Positions 15,559-26,761 of a stretch of 64,000 nucleotides of DNA are shown in pieces (position 1 is the first letter of the stretch; the number at the start of each line of letters is the position of its first letter). The stretch comes from an uncultured Bradyrhizobium sp. (GTDB lineage Bacteria; Pseudomonadota; Alphaproteobacteria; Rhizobiales; Xanthobacteraceae). The translations under genes and the position numbers were made by a program. The notes below the pieces were generated by a model that saw only the letters and a program-made list of their open reading frames with translations, was not told where the DNA came from and did no database searches. The DNA lies in NCBI RefSeq assembly GCF_947648125.1, contig NZ_CANSMR010000007.1, positions 62,001 through 126,000 of the forward strand. The letters run 5' to 3'.

Positions 15559-17895
15559 GTGTCGCACAAACTTCGCTTTGCGATCCTTCTCGTCCTCACC
15601 TTGTTCGTCTCGCCCGCGCTGGCGCAGCCGGCCGCCAAGCCGGCGCCGCCGCAACCTGGTACCAGCGACGCATTGACGCCCGAGCAGGCGAAGCGCGCGC
15701 TCGAGACGCTGCAGGACGACAAGAAGCGCGGCGAGATCATCAACACGCTCCGTGCCATCGCCAATGCCTCGCCGCAGAGCGCGCAGCCGGCGCCCGAGCA
15801 GCATTCACCGATCCCGCTCAGCGCGGACAGCCTCGGTGCGCAGCTTCTGCTGATGGTGTCGGAGCAGGTCGGCGAGATGTCGCGCGAGGTCGCCGACGTC
15901 GCGCGCACGCTGACGCATTTCCCGGCGTTCTATTACTGGTTCCTGCGCACCGCCAACGATCCCGCGGCCTATGGCCTCCTGATCGACATCGCCTGGAAGC
16001 TAGCGCTGGTGCTCGGCTGCGCACTGGCCGCCGAATGGGTGGTGTTCCGCCTGATCAAGCGGCCGGTCGCGTTCCTCGAAGCGCGGCTGCCGCAGACTGC
16101 GCGCGTGCCGGTGCAGGCGCTCGCGAGCGCCGATCCGCCGTCGTCGGTTGCCGACGTCACGCCGGAGGGCGATCTGCATCGCCGCCGGCTCAGCCTGGCG
16201 CGGGCCTGGCAATCGCTGGTCCGTCTGCCCTTCGTGCTCGGCCGCCTCGTGCTCGAGCTGCTGCCGGTGGTCGTGTTTCTCAGCGTGGCCGCCGCGCTGC
16301 TCAGCACCGAGATCGGCAATCAGTCGACCACGCGGCTCGTGATCCTCGCGGTGATCAACGCCTATGCCTTCTCGCGCGCGCTGATCTGTGCGGTGCGCGC
16401 GCTGGCCGGCCCGTTCGGCCTGGTCCGCGTCCGTGCCGAGACCGCGGCCTATATCGAGATATGGGCGCGGCGCATCGTCGCCGTCGGGGTCTCGGGGATC
16501 TGCTTGGCCAATGTCGCATTGCTGCTTGGGCTGTCCCACGCCGGTTATGCCGCGCTGCTCCGGCTCGTGATGCTTGTCGTGCACCTCTTCATCGTCGTCA
16601 TCATCCTGCAGTGCCGCCGCCAGGTCGCCGACGTCATCCGTGCGCCGGCCGATCGCACCGGCCTTGCGGCGCGGACGCGCAACCGTCTCGCTTCGCTGTG
16701 GCATGTGCTGGCGATCGCGCTCGATCTCGCGCTGTGGGCGGTGTGGGCGCTCAACATCCGCAACGGCTATTCGCTGTTGCTGCAATATTTCGTCGGCACC
16801 GTCGCGGTGCTGCTGGTCACCCGCCTCGTCACCATGGTGGTGCTGAGCCTGATCGATCGCGGCTTCCGTATCAGCCCGGACCTGATGCAGCGCTTCCCGG
16901 GGCTCGAGACCCGCGCCAACCGCTATTTGCCGCTGCTGCGCAAGGTGGTCACGGCGGTGATTGCCGTGATCGGTTTCGTGGCGCTGCTCGAGGTGTGGGG
17001 CGTCGACGCCATCGTCTGGTTCTATGGCGGCCAGATCGGCTCTCGGCTGATCTCGGCGCTGGTGACGATCGGCATTGCCGCGCTCGCCGCGGCCGTGATC
17101 TGGGAAGGCGCCAATGCGCTGATGGACCGGCAGATCGACGCGCTGTCGCGCGAGGGGCATTTCGCCCGCGCGGCGCGCTTGCGCACCTTCCAGCCGATGC
17201 TGCGCACCGCGCTGTTCTGCATCATCGTCGCGGTGGTCGGGCTCACCGCGCTCAGCGAGATCGGCGTCAATGTCGCGCCGCTGCTCGCCGGCGCCGGGAT
17301 CGTCGGCATCGCGATCGGCTTCGGTTCGCAGAAGCTGGTGCAGGATCTCATCACCGGGCTGTTCCTGCTGCTCGAGAACACCGTGCAGGTCGGCGACACC
17401 GTCACGGTGTCGGGCCTGTCGGGCGTGGTCGAGAACGTCTCGATCCGCACCATGCGGCTGCGGGCCGGCGACGGCTCGGTGCATATCGTGCCGTTCAGCG
17501 CGGTGACGACCATCACCAATGCCAGCCGCGGCGCCGGCAATGCCGCGGTCAGCGTCAACGTGTCCTACAAGGAGGACACCGACCGCGCCGGCGAGGTGCT
17601 GAAGGACATTGTCGCCGGGATGCGTCAGGAGACCGCGTATCGCGCGTTGATCCGCGGCGATCTCGAATTGTGGGGCGTCGACAAGGTCGACGGCTCGGTC
17701 GTGACCATCGTCGGCCAGATCCGCTGTACCGACGGCGGCCGCTGGTCGGTGCAGCGCGAGTTCAATCGCCGCATGAAGCGGCGCTTCCAGGAGGAAGGCA
17801 TCGAGATCGCCTCGATGGGCCAGACCATCCTGATGCAGCTTCCCCCGCCCTCCGAGCCTGATAGCAACAAGCTGCCGCGCCGCGCGGCGGGCTGA
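15559..17895 (+). CDS. MscS family mechanosensitive channel, large multi-TM type
   Basis: The 778-residue protein has a signal peptide (LLVLTLFVSPALAQ), a periplasmic N-terminal region, many hydrophobic helices from about residue 140, and a C-terminal MscS core. The pore helix region reads VAPLLAGAGIVGIAIGFGSQ followed by KLVQDLITGLFLLLENTVQV, and the beta domain contains GDTVTVSGLSGVVENVSIRT. This fits the MscK/YbdG-like long forms that release solutes under hypo-osmotic shock. It starts at GTG with AAGAGG five bases upstream. It is divergent from the ClpS-AAA+ gene and followed by a long palindromic repeat. Confidence 0.92.
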   Translation: MSHKLRFAILLVLTLFVSPALAQPAAKPAPPQPGTSDALTPEQAKRALETLQDDKKRGEIINTLRAIANASPQSAQPAPEQHSPIPLSADSLGAQLLLMVSEQVGEMSREVADVARTLTHFPAFYYWFLRTANDPAAYGLLIDIAWKLALVLGCALAAEWVVFRLIKRPVAFLEARLPQTARVPVQALASADPPSSVADVTPEGDLHRRRLSLARAWQSLVRLPFVLGRLVLELLPVVVFLSVAAALLSTEIGNQSTTRLVILAVINAYAFSRALICAVRALAGPFGLVRVRAETAAYIEIWARRIVAVGVSGICLANVALLLGLSHAGYAALLRLVMLVVHLFIVVIILQCRRQVADVIRAPADRTGLAARTRNRLASLWHVLAIALDLALWAVWALNIRNGYSLLLQYFVGTVAVLLVTRLVTMVVLSLIDRGFRISPDLMQRFPGLETRANRYLPLLRKVVTAVIAVIGFVALLEVWGVDAIVWFYGGQIGSRLISALVTIGIAALAAAVIWEGANALMDRQIDALSREGHFARAARLRTFQPMLRTALFCIIVAVVGLTALSEIGVNVAPLLAGAGIVGIAIGFGSQKLVQDLITGLFLLLENTVQVGDTVTVSGLSGVVENVSIRTMRLRAGDGSVHIVPFSAVTTITNASRGAGNAAVSVNVSYKEDTDRAGEVLKDIVAGMRQETAYRALIRGDLELWGVDKVDGSVVTIVGQIRCTDGGRWSVQREFNRRMKRRFQEEGIEIASMGQTILMQLPPPSEPDSNKLPRRAAG

Positions 17896-17914
17896 TCCCT
17901 CTGTCTTGCTCCAC

Positions 17915-18032
17915 CTCTCCCGCTTGCGGGGGAGGTCGGATCGCATCGCAGATGCGATCCGGGTGGGGGCTCTTTCCACGATGTGACTCGCTGAGATACC
18001 CCCACCCCAACCCTCCCCCGCAAGCGGGAGAG
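17915..18032 (+). repeat. Intergenic inverted-repeat element, family C, copy 1
   Basis: Perfect 21-base arms bound this element: the left arm begins CTCTCCCGCTTGCGGG and the right arm is its exact complement. Inside are a nested dyad (CGGATCGCATC...GATGCGATCCG) and GGTGGGGGCTCTTTCCACG. A related, more decayed copy lies at about 57389-57542. The 414-base gap between the MscS and monooxygenase genes holds nothing else that I can identify. Confidence 0.85.
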
Positions 18033-18309
18033 GGAGCGCAGTCCCTTGGCGGCGGCCGCTCCAGCTTGATCTCAGCTCGCCGTAACGGCTGGGCACGTTG
18101 CGCGTCTCATCGTTGCGACAGCGTCTCGCGACGATGAGACGGCAAGGGCCTCGCCGGGCCCTTGGCATGGCTTGCCCTTGGCCGAAAACGCCGCCTTTCT
18201 CCTCCTCTCCTGCGATTTCCGCGCTGGCACAGCGCTTGCTCAACGCATCTTCGAATGCGCGGCAAGACGCATTGCATGACTGAACCTCAAGCGAAGGAAG
18301 GAAACGCAC

Positions 18310-19410
18310 ATGGAGCTTGGCTACTTCACCATGCCCTCGCATCCGCCGGAGTGCGGATTGAAGGAGGGCCACGACTGGGACCTGCAGACGCTGCGCTGGC
18401 TCGACGAGCTCGGCTATCAGGAAGCCTGGATCGGCGAGCATCACACCGCACCCTGGGAGCCGCACCCGTCGCCCGATCTGCTGGTCGCGCAGGCGCTGCT
18501 GCAGACCAAGAACATCCGCATCGGGCCGGGCGGCTTCCTGCTGCCGTATCATCACCCGGCGGAGCTCGCCAACCGCGTCGCGATGCTCGACCATCTCTCG
18601 AACGGGCGCTTGAACTTCGGCGTCGCGGCCTCGGGCCTGCCGAGCGACTGGGCGATGTTCAACGTTGACGGCATGTCCGGGCAGAACCGCGACATGACCC
18701 GCGAGGCGCTCGAGATCATCCTGAAGATGTGGTCCGAGCCCGGACCCTGGACGCACAAGGGCAAGTACTGGACGGTGTCGAAACCGGACACGATGTTCGA
18801 CTTCCTGAAACCCCACATCAAGCCACAGCAAGCACCGCATCCGCCGATCGGCGTCGCCGGCCTGTCGAAGAACTCGGACACGCTGAAGCTCGCCGGCGAG
18901 CGCGGCTTCATTCCGATGAGCCTCAACCTCAACCCGGCCTATGTCGGCAGCCATTGGGACTCGGTCGAAGCCGGCGCGGCCAAGACCGGCCGCAAGCCGA
19001 GCCGCAGGGATTGGCGGCTGGTGCGCGAGGTGTTCGTCGCCGACACCGACGAGGAGGCGTGGAGGCTGTCGACCGGCGACATGATGGGCCGGATGATGGG
19101 CGAGTATTTCCTGCCGCTGCTCGGCCATTTCGGCTTCAAGGACTACCTGAAGCACGCCCCCGACGTGCCCGACAGCGACGTCACCGTCGAATATTGCGCG
19201 CGCCGGAATTGGATCGTCGGCTCGCCCGCGACGGTCACCGAGAAGATCGAGAAGATCTATCAGGAGGTCGGCGGCTTCGGCGTCCTCTGCGTGTTCGGCT
19301 TCGACTACAAGCACAAGCCGGAAGCCTGGCGGCACTCGCTGGACCTGCTCAAGAACGAGGTGATGCCGCGGCTCAAGCACCTCGGCGCCGAGTTCGAGAA
19401 GGCTGCATGA
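18310..19410 (+). CDS. LLM-class flavin-dependent monooxygenase (bacterial luciferase-like)
   Basis: The 366-residue protein has the luciferase-like TIM barrel pattern: MELGYFTMPSHPPECGL, LDELGYQEAWIGEHH, KNIRIGPGGFLLPYHHPAEL and RVAMLDHLSNGRLNFGVAAS. EHH and the strand motif around IRIGPG are hallmarks of this flavin-utilising group. These enzymes use reduced FMN supplied by a separate reductase. A flavin reductase gene follows closely, so the pair probably forms a two-component monooxygenase. GGAAGGAAAC lies before the ATG. The substrate is unknown. Confidence 0.93.
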   Translation: MELGYFTMPSHPPECGLKEGHDWDLQTLRWLDELGYQEAWIGEHHTAPWEPHPSPDLLVAQALLQTKNIRIGPGGFLLPYHHPAELANRVAMLDHLSNGRLNFGVAASGLPSDWAMFNVDGMSGQNRDMTREALEIILKMWSEPGPWTHKGKYWTVSKPDTMFDFLKPHIKPQQAPHPPIGVAGLSKNSDTLKLAGERGFIPMSLNLNPAYVGSHWDSVEAGAAKTGRKPSRRDWRLVREVFVADTDEEAWRLSTGDMMGRMMGEYFLPLLGHFGFKDYLKHAPDVPDSDVTVEYCARRNWIVGSPATVTEKIEKIYQEVGGFGVLCVFGFDYKHKPEAWRHSLDLLKNEVMPRLKHLGAEFEKAA

Positions 19411-19490
19411 CAGATAGGCAGGGTGCGGGGCTTGCCTCGCACCCTGTCTCGCATATCTTCAAGGGAACTATTCCGGTTCAGGGTCAGGGC

Positions 19491-20045
19491 ATGACGGTCG
19501 ACGCACAGAGTTTCAAGCAGGCAATGCGGCATTGCGCGGGCGCGGTGGCGCTGGTGACGGTCGGCCGCGAGCCGGGACAGCGCACCGGCCTGACGGTGAC
19601 CTCGGCCTGCTCGCTGTCGGATAACCCACCCTCGGTGCTGGTCTGCGTTAACCGTAATGCCAGCGCGCATGAGCGCATCCGCGCCGAGCGCCATTTCGTC
19701 ATCAACTTCCTGAACGAAGACCACGCGCTGCTGGCGCTGACCTTCTCCGGCCAGAAGGGCGTCAACGGCGACGACCGCTTTGGCTTCGGCCGCTGGACCA
19801 CCGGCGCGACCGGCGCCCCGGTGCTGGAGGATGCGGTGGCGGCGTTCGACTGCGTGCTGGCGCAGGAGCTCGAGACCAAGACCCATTCGGTCTTCATCGG
19901 CGAAGTCCAGCATGTGCGCGCCGTGACCACGGTCGATCCGCTGATCTATCTGCGCAGCGGCTTCCAGAGCGTGCGCAACATCCATGACCCGATCACGCTC
20001 GGCGACGTCGACGCGCGGCGCGTCAGCTGGAACGAGTTTTCCTGA
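19491..20045 (+). CDS. Flavin reductase family protein
   Basis: The 184-residue protein begins MTVDAQSFKQAMRHCAGAVA and shows the flavin reductase-like fold: GLTVTSACSLSDNPPSVLVC, VNRNASAHERI and HFVINFLNEDHALLALTFSG. It most likely reduces FMN with NAD(P)H and delivers it to the luciferase-like enzyme encoded just upstream. An in-frame ATG at 19407, overlapping the upstream stop (ATGA), would add 28 residues; the shorter form fits the usual family length, but the longer form would be translationally coupled and cannot be excluded. Confidence 0.88.
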   Translation: MTVDAQSFKQAMRHCAGAVALVTVGREPGQRTGLTVTSACSLSDNPPSVLVCVNRNASAHERIRAERHFVINFLNEDHALLALTFSGQKGVNGDDRFGFGRWTTGATGAPVLEDAVAAFDCVLAQELETKTHSVFIGEVQHVRAVTTVDPLIYLRSGFQSVRNIHDPITLGDVDARRVSWNEFS

Positions 20046-20354
20046 AGCGGCTGGCGGGTGGCACGCCTCCGATAGTCAATCAGCACCGCTGACCAATCCC
20101 GATCACTTTGATGAGCGCGCCATGCGCGGGAGCGGCATGCTATAAGTGTCGCCGCGCATGCAGGAGCGATCGATGAGGCGGCGCGAGCTTTTCAACACCT
20201 CTCATCAGCACGACGTCCGGCTGGTCTCGTCCTGCGACCGCACAGCGCTCGTCGATGCATCGATCAATTGGTGCGCACATCGCGCTTGACGGCGGCAACC
20301 GGGAGACAGCAGCGCACCCCAGAATCTCTCGTCAACAACAAGTGAGGCCCAATC

Positions 20355-21110
20355 ATGAAGATCGTTGTGATCGGCGGCACCGGGCTGATAGGCTCCAGGA
20401 CCACAGCCATTCTGCGCCAGCGCGGCCACGAGGTCGTCGCCGCCTCGCCCAAGAACGGCATCAACACCATCACCGGCGAGGGGTTGAAGCAGGCCGTGGC
20501 CGGCGCGGCCGTGGTGATCGACCTGGCCAATTCGCCGTCGTTCGAGAACAAGGCGGTGATGGAGTTCTTCGAGACCTCCGGCCGTAACCTTCTCGCGGCG
20601 GAGAAGCCGGCCGGCGTCCGGCACCATGTCGCGCTCTCGATCGTCGGCACCGACCGCACGCCCGAGAACGGCTACTTCCGCGCCAAGATGGCGCAGGAGA
20701 AGTTGATCGAGGCCGCCGGCATTCCCTACACCATCATCCGCGCGACCCAGTTCATGGAATTCGTCGGAGCCATTGCTGATGCCGGCGCAGTCGGAAATAC
20801 GGTCAGGCTCTCGCCCGGTCTGTTCCAGCCGATCGCGGCGGAGGACGTGTCTGCGCTCGTCGCCGATGTGGCGCTGGAGCCGCCGCGCAACGGTATCGTC
20901 GAGATCGCCGGTCCCGACCGCGCGCCATTCAACGACATCGTGGCCCGTTACCTGAAGGCAAAAGGCGATCCGCGTCAGGTGGTGAAAGACCCTGACGCGC
21001 TGTATTGGGGTGGCCGGGTCGAGGAGCACTCGCTGGTGCCATTGGGCGAGGCGCGGATCGGCCGCATCGATCTGAACGAATGGCTGCGCCGCTCGCGGCC
21101 GGCCGCCTGA
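20355..21110 (+). CDS. NmrA-like NAD(P)-binding reductase (atypical SDR)
   Basis: The 251-residue protein begins MKIVVIGGTGLIGSRTTAIL, a Rossmann nucleotide site of the GGTGxxG type. It continues with VVIDLANSPSFENKAVMEFF and GIPYTIIRATQFMEF, typical of NmrA/HSCARG-like atypical short-chain reductases. The classical YxxxK catalytic pair is not evident in its usual place, so it may act as a redox sensor or quinone reductase. The gene is separated from the monooxygenase pair by about 300 bases with no other recognisable feature. Start site preceded by GTGAGG. Confidence 0.85.
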   Translation: MKIVVIGGTGLIGSRTTAILRQRGHEVVAASPKNGINTITGEGLKQAVAGAAVVIDLANSPSFENKAVMEFFETSGRNLLAAEKPAGVRHHVALSIVGTDRTPENGYFRAKMAQEKLIEAAGIPYTIIRATQFMEFVGAIADAGAVGNTVRLSPGLFQPIAAEDVSALVADVALEPPRNGIVEIAGPDRAPFNDIVARYLKAKGDPRQVVKDPDALYWGGRVEEHSLVPLGEARIGRIDLNEWLRRSRPAA

Positions 21111-21119
21111 CGGCGGCGT

Positions 21120-21524
21120 CTATTTGAGCCACACCAGCAGCGGAACGGGCGCGCGGCCCTCGCAGGACAGCGTGCCCTCGTAATTGTGCGTCTTGCGAGC
21201 GCTGTAGGTGCAGGGCGCGCCGTCCAGCACCAGCTCGGCCGTCACCTGCGGATCCGCACCCGTGATTTGCAGCTTGATCTCTCCGGCGCGCTCCTCCGGT
21301 CCGTCCCGGGTGCAGATTCCCACATGCTTCATCTTCAGCGGTCCGGAGAATTGCTTGCGCGCATCCGGTCCGCTTTCGGTGAGATGCCCGGTCAGCTCCC
21401 ATTCGCCGAGCACGCCAGCCTGGCCGAGTATCTCCATCGCGCCGAGCGGCGGCACGTGGCAAAGACAGAGCGCAACGGCGCCGAGCAGCGCCGCACCGTT
21501 GCGCCATGTCGTCAGCGGCATCAC
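21120..21524 (-). CDS. Hypothetical secreted protein
   Basis: The 134-residue protein has a signal peptide (ALLGAVALCLCHVPPLGA) and a short mature domain with three Cys outside the signal (GICTRDGPEE, GAPCTYSARK, TLSCEGRAP). It is probably a periplasmic beta-rich protein. Its ATG overlaps the stop of the upstream TPR gene (ATGA), so the two are co-translated. No family was recognised. Confidence 0.75.
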   Translation of the reverse strand: MMPLTTWRNGAALLGAVALCLCHVPPLGAMEILGQAGVLGEWELTGHLTESGPDARKQFSGPLKMKHVGICTRDGPEERAGEIKLQITGADPQVTAELVLDGAPCTYSARKTHNYEGTLSCEGRAPVPLLVWLK

Positions 21525-23104
21525 AGCTTGCTTCCGGTCGTCTGTCGCAATTCGATCAGCTCCGGCCGCGACAGATCGGCATCCGCGGTAAGCCGGGCGA
21601 TCTGATCAGCGCATTCCCGGGTCTTGGCCTGATCGCCGGACGCCTTGGCGCTCTTGATCATCCCGACATAGGCCGCCAGCCGGTTGGGCTCTTTCTTGAG
21701 CACCGCCTCATAGGCGGCAAGCGCGTCGGCGGCGTTGCCGCGATCGAGCAGCATCGCGGCGTAGAGCTCGCGCGCCGGCGCGAGCGGTCCCGGGGTGACG
21801 GGATGCTTCTCGGTCTTGTCTTCCGCCTCCGCGGCGGCATTCATCGCGCCGAGCGCCTCGTCGTATCTGCCTTCGGCGTACAGCACCCAAGCGCTCGCGA
21901 TCTGCTGCTGGATGTCGACGATGTTGGACCAATAGGCATCCTTGGCGTCTTTCAGCTTGTCGCGCAGCTCGGCGAGCTTGGCGACATCGGCCTTGGCGGC
22001 GGCCGGGTCACCGGAGCGCGCGGCGCCGACCGCCCGCGCGAAATAGGTGACGGCGTCCGCATAGGCGTACTTGGTCGGACGGACCTGAAGCGCGGCAGCC
22101 CCCTTCCAGTCGCCGCGCTCGAACACATAGCGAGCCTGGCTTGCCGCCACCGCGTAGGGCCCGGCGAACCGATCCTGTTTGAACTCGAGCTTGCCGAGTT
22201 CGTCGACCACCGCGCGCGCCTCCTTGTCCTGGCCCAGCTGAAGATAGGCATAGACCAGATAGTCCATCGCGTGCGCCTGATCCTGCTGTTCGCCATCTTC
22301 CTTTGCGATGCGCGCGGATTCCTTGTTCGAGGCGATCGACTCCTTCCAGTAGCCGACACGCGTGAAGATGTGCGACGGCATGTGCTGGGCATGCGGCGCG
22401 CGTTCGGCGATCTTGGCATAGCGCATCGCCGCGGGGAGGCCCTTCTCCGCGAGTGCCGGATAGTCGTACAAATGGATCAGATAGTGGGCGATGCCCGGAT
22501 GCTCGGGCTGGCGCTTGAAGATCGGTTCGAGCAGCGCCGCGCCTTTCAGCTGGTTGGCATAGGTCTTGTCGGTTGGAGATGCCGCGACGTTGAGCGTGAT
22601 CGCATAGGCGATCTGGGCCTCGTCATCGTCGGCATAGCGCGTTGCGACCTGCTCTTCGGCCGCGAGGAATCGCTGCACGCGGGTGCGGTGATCGACCTTG
22701 TCATAGTCGACATACATCGCGGCGATCGCATCGATGTATTCGCGCTCGCGCGGCGTCTGCGCACCCAGCGCCTGGCCTTTCTTCACTGCTTCGAGACCGA
22801 GCGGAAGATTCTCCGGCGGCGGCGGCCCGTGCGGGTTGTAGAGATAGCTGAGCGCGATCCCCCAATAGGCGATGGCGCATTGCGGATCGGCCTCAAGCAC
22901 CTCCTCGAAGGTGCGTCTCGATGCGCTGTACCAGAACGAATGCTGATACAGCATGGCGCGATCAAACGCCTCCTGCGCTCCCGGTTTGCAGGACGTCGCA
23001 AAATGGACTTTGCCCAATCGTTGTTCAGTAGAATCCGAGGCCGCAGGCTGCGAAATGGTCGCGGCAACCAGGCCAACGACCACAGCGAGGGGAAACCGTG
23101 TCAT
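21521..23104 (-). CDS. Secreted TPR-repeat protein
   Basis: The 527-residue protein begins MTRFPLAVVVGLVAATISQP, a signal peptide, followed by HFATSCKPGAQEAFDRAMLY and FEEVLEADPQCAIAYWGIAL, the conserved start of a family of periplasmic TPR proteins found in many proteobacteria. Further TPR-like helices occur throughout (YDEALGAMNAAAEAED, DALAAYEAVLKKEPNRLAAY). A GGAG lies nine bases before the chosen ATG. The frame remains open further upstream through the relic of a Fis-type DNA-binding domain, which is not thought to be part of this protein. Function unknown; it is co-translated with the small secreted protein downstream. Confidence 0.87.
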   Translation of the reverse strand: MTRFPLAVVVGLVAATISQPAASDSTEQRLGKVHFATSCKPGAQEAFDRAMLYQHSFWYSASRRTFEEVLEADPQCAIAYWGIALSYLYNPHGPPPPENLPLGLEAVKKGQALGAQTPREREYIDAIAAMYVDYDKVDHRTRVQRFLAAEEQVATRYADDDEAQIAYAITLNVAASPTDKTYANQLKGAALLEPIFKRQPEHPGIAHYLIHLYDYPALAEKGLPAAMRYAKIAERAPHAQHMPSHIFTRVGYWKESIASNKESARIAKEDGEQQDQAHAMDYLVYAYLQLGQDKEARAVVDELGKLEFKQDRFAGPYAVAASQARYVFERGDWKGAAALQVRPTKYAYADAVTYFARAVGAARSGDPAAAKADVAKLAELRDKLKDAKDAYWSNIVDIQQQIASAWVLYAEGRYDEALGAMNAAAEAEDKTEKHPVTPGPLAPARELYAAMLLDRGNAADALAAYEAVLKKEPNRLAAYVGMIKSAKASGDQAKTRECADQIARLTADADLSRPELIELRQTTGSKL

Positions 23105-23191
23105 GGGACCCGCTCCGTGGCGTTGAATGAAAGGCGTAGGATAGCACCTTTCCCGCACGGCCGGAACAACAGGTGTTGTTCGGGTCTGGCT

Positions 23192-23345
23192 GTCCAGCTC
23201 GATCCCTAACGCCTTGATCTTCCGGTACAACGTCGCGCGGCTGAGCCTGAGCGCCCTGGCAGCGTCCGTCACTCTTCCGTTATGGGCGCGCGAAGCATCG
23301 ACGATCGCGGCGCGCTCGCTCGCCGCGTGATCGGCCGCGGTGATG
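23192..23345 (-). pseudogene. Relic of a sigma-54 activator 3' end (Fis-type HTH)
   Basis: The minus strand reads ITAADHAASERAAIVDASRA, then GRVTDAARALRLSRATLYRK and IKALGIELDSQ. This matches the end of the intact activator encoded at 24532-26397 (ADHAATERAAIAEALRANGG, NDAAKALKLSRATLYRK). The two stretches are clearly similar at the DNA level over about 150 bases. Here the AAA+ and sensor parts are absent and the frame has lost its stop, running into the TPR gene. It is a partial duplicate or the leftover of a second activator gene. Confidence 0.75.
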
Positions 23346-23403
23346 AGCCCTCCCTTGCCGTTGGCCGCGCTGGCCCCTCGAACCCTCGTGCGGCAGGGCG
23401 CTC

Positions 23404-24390
23404 TTATCTGAGCGCATGAAGGGCCGGGTTAAGGCTGCCCCAGGGGATATTGCGAGGAATCGCTTCGACGGCCCCCGTCTGCGAGTGGCGTCGAAAAAGA
23501 ATGTTCGATTTGCCGGATAGCTCGACCGCCTTGACGACCTCTCCCGAGCGCTGGCGGACGAGAGTGCCGGCGGTGACGTAGCAACCGGCCTCAACAACAC
23601 AATCGTCGCCAAGCGCGATGCCGGTGCCGGAATTGGCGCCGAGCAAACAGCGCTCGCCGATCGACACGACCTGTTTGCCGCCACCGGAAAGGGTGCCCAT
23701 GATCGATGCGCCGCCACCGATATCCGTGCCATCGCCAACCACAACGCCTGCGCTAATGCGTCCCTCCACCATGGAGGTCCCCAAGGTTCCGGCGTTGAAG
23801 TTGCAGAACCCTTCATGGAGCACAGTCGTTCCGCGTCCCAGATAAGCACCTAGTCGCACTCGGCTGGCATCGGCGATGCGGACGCCCTCTGGCACGACGT
23901 AGTCGGTCATGCGCGGCAGCTTGTCGATGCTGCGTACCTCCAGGGTGAAGGACGATGCGCGAGCGGCCCAGCGAAGCGCTTCAATCTGCTCGGGCAAGCA
24001 AGGTCCCATAGACGTCCAGGCGACATTTGCAAGAATGCCGAACATTCCATCCAGATTGGCGCCGTGTGGCCGGATGAGGCGGTGACTCAGGAGATGAAGG
24101 CGCAGATAGACATCGTGAGCATCTTGCGGAGGTTGAGTCAGATCCTCAATGACGGTCTTGACCGGGATCACAGAAACTGCGCGGCGGGCATCAGCGTGCA
24201 AGCACGCCGTTGCTCTCTGATCCAAGGCAGCGGTGGCCTGCTCAGCCGTGAGCACCGTTGACCCGGATGGGCCGAACGAATGGCCGAGCCTCGGCGCCGG
24301 GAACCAGGTGTCGAGGACAGTGCCATTATCCGCGACCGAGGCCAGGCCATAGCCTTCCGCGCCTGGCTCTTCATGGCGTGCTTCTGTCAC
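23404..24390 (-). CDS. dapD: Tetrahydrodipicolinate N-succinyltransferase (actinobacterial-type DapD)
   Basis: The 328-residue protein carries a left-handed beta-helix with SMVEGRISAGVVVGDGTDI, GGGASIMGTLSGGGKQVVSI, LLGANSGTGIALGDDCVVEA and GCYVTAGTLV. These runs match the longer DapD type of actinobacteria (about 317-330 residues) rather than the roughly 275-residue proteobacterial form. DapD succinylates tetrahydrodipicolinate in lysine and diaminopimelate synthesis; tabtoxin-type pathways use a relative. No other dap genes are nearby. It lies between an intact sigma-54 activator gene and a relic of the end of another, so transfer into this site is likely. Confidence 0.85.
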   Translation of the reverse strand: MTEARHEEPGAEGYGLASVADNGTVLDTWFPAPRLGHSFGPSGSTVLTAEQATAALDQRATACLHADARRAVSVIPVKTVIEDLTQPPQDAHDVYLRLHLLSHRLIRPHGANLDGMFGILANVAWTSMGPCLPEQIEALRWAARASSFTLEVRSIDKLPRMTDYVVPEGVRIADASRVRLGAYLGRGTTVLHEGFCNFNAGTLGTSMVEGRISAGVVVGDGTDIGGGASIMGTLSGGGKQVVSIGERCLLGANSGTGIALGDDCVVEAGCYVTAGTLVRQRSGEVVKAVELSGKSNILFRRHSQTGAVEAIPRNIPWGSLNPALHALR

Positions 24391-24531
24391 GTCAGATCAT
24401 CCTTCCATTTGCGATTGGAATGCTATTCGAAAAATGGCACAGCAACGCGTCACCATTTTCCCAGATTGTCCGATCTTGGCTGTCCTTGTCCATCATGCCG
24501 GATCGTGACGGCGTTGGACGCACTGACCGAT

Positions 24532-26397
<1,866 letters not shown>

Positions 26398-26510
26398 CCA
26401 GAGGTCTCCACCCCTCATTTTTCGCGAAGTCTGGCACCCCGACGGCGAATGTCAATTGGCCGACGGGGTCGCGGGGAGGGGACCTTGGAGGGAGGGGGCG
26501 CTCTATCTGT

Positions 26511-26556
26511 GATTCCCCGATGCGCAATTGCGCATCTGAGGGCGTGCGAAGCACGG
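26511..26556 (+). repeat. Dispersed repeat, family D, copy 1
   Basis: ATTCCCCGATGCGCAATTG continues into CGCATCTGAGGGCGTGCGAA, centred on the palindrome TGCGCAATTGCGCA. An almost identical copy is at 29095-29139. It is noncoding and lies in the 446-base gap between the activator and glgX, which is made up almost entirely of repeats. Confidence 0.75.
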
Positions 26557-26600
26557 ACCCGGAATGTGATGGTGCGGACTGAGTGGAGGTACACGGCCAA

Positions 26601-26723
26601 CCTCCCCTTGAAAAGGGGAGGTCGCTTTGCTCGTCAGAGCAAAGCGGGTGGGGATCCGCTCTCTCCGCATGGAGCGTCGCCTGTGGCCGCCCCATCCCGA
26701 CCTTCCCCCTTTCAGGGGGAAGG
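26601..26723 (+). repeat. Intergenic inverted-repeat element, family B, copy 2
   Basis: Opens CCTCCCCTTGAAAAGGGG and closes CCTTCCCCCTTTCAGGGGG, with the same internal CTTTGCTCGTCAGAGCAAAG hairpin and GGTGGGGATC as the copy at 10455-10579. The two copies are near identical in their left half and less so in the loop region. Confidence 0.85.
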
Positions 26724-26761
26724 AGAAGGCGGACCTGTAGCCCGGATGAAGGCGTCGCTTT

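Noticed and set aside
16000..19380. Very long open minus-strand frame of over 1,100 codons opposite the MscS and monooxygenase genes
   Set aside because: It is rich in Arg, Asp, His and Gln with no domain pattern and lies antisense to two well-supported genes; such frames arise from strong third-position G/C bias.
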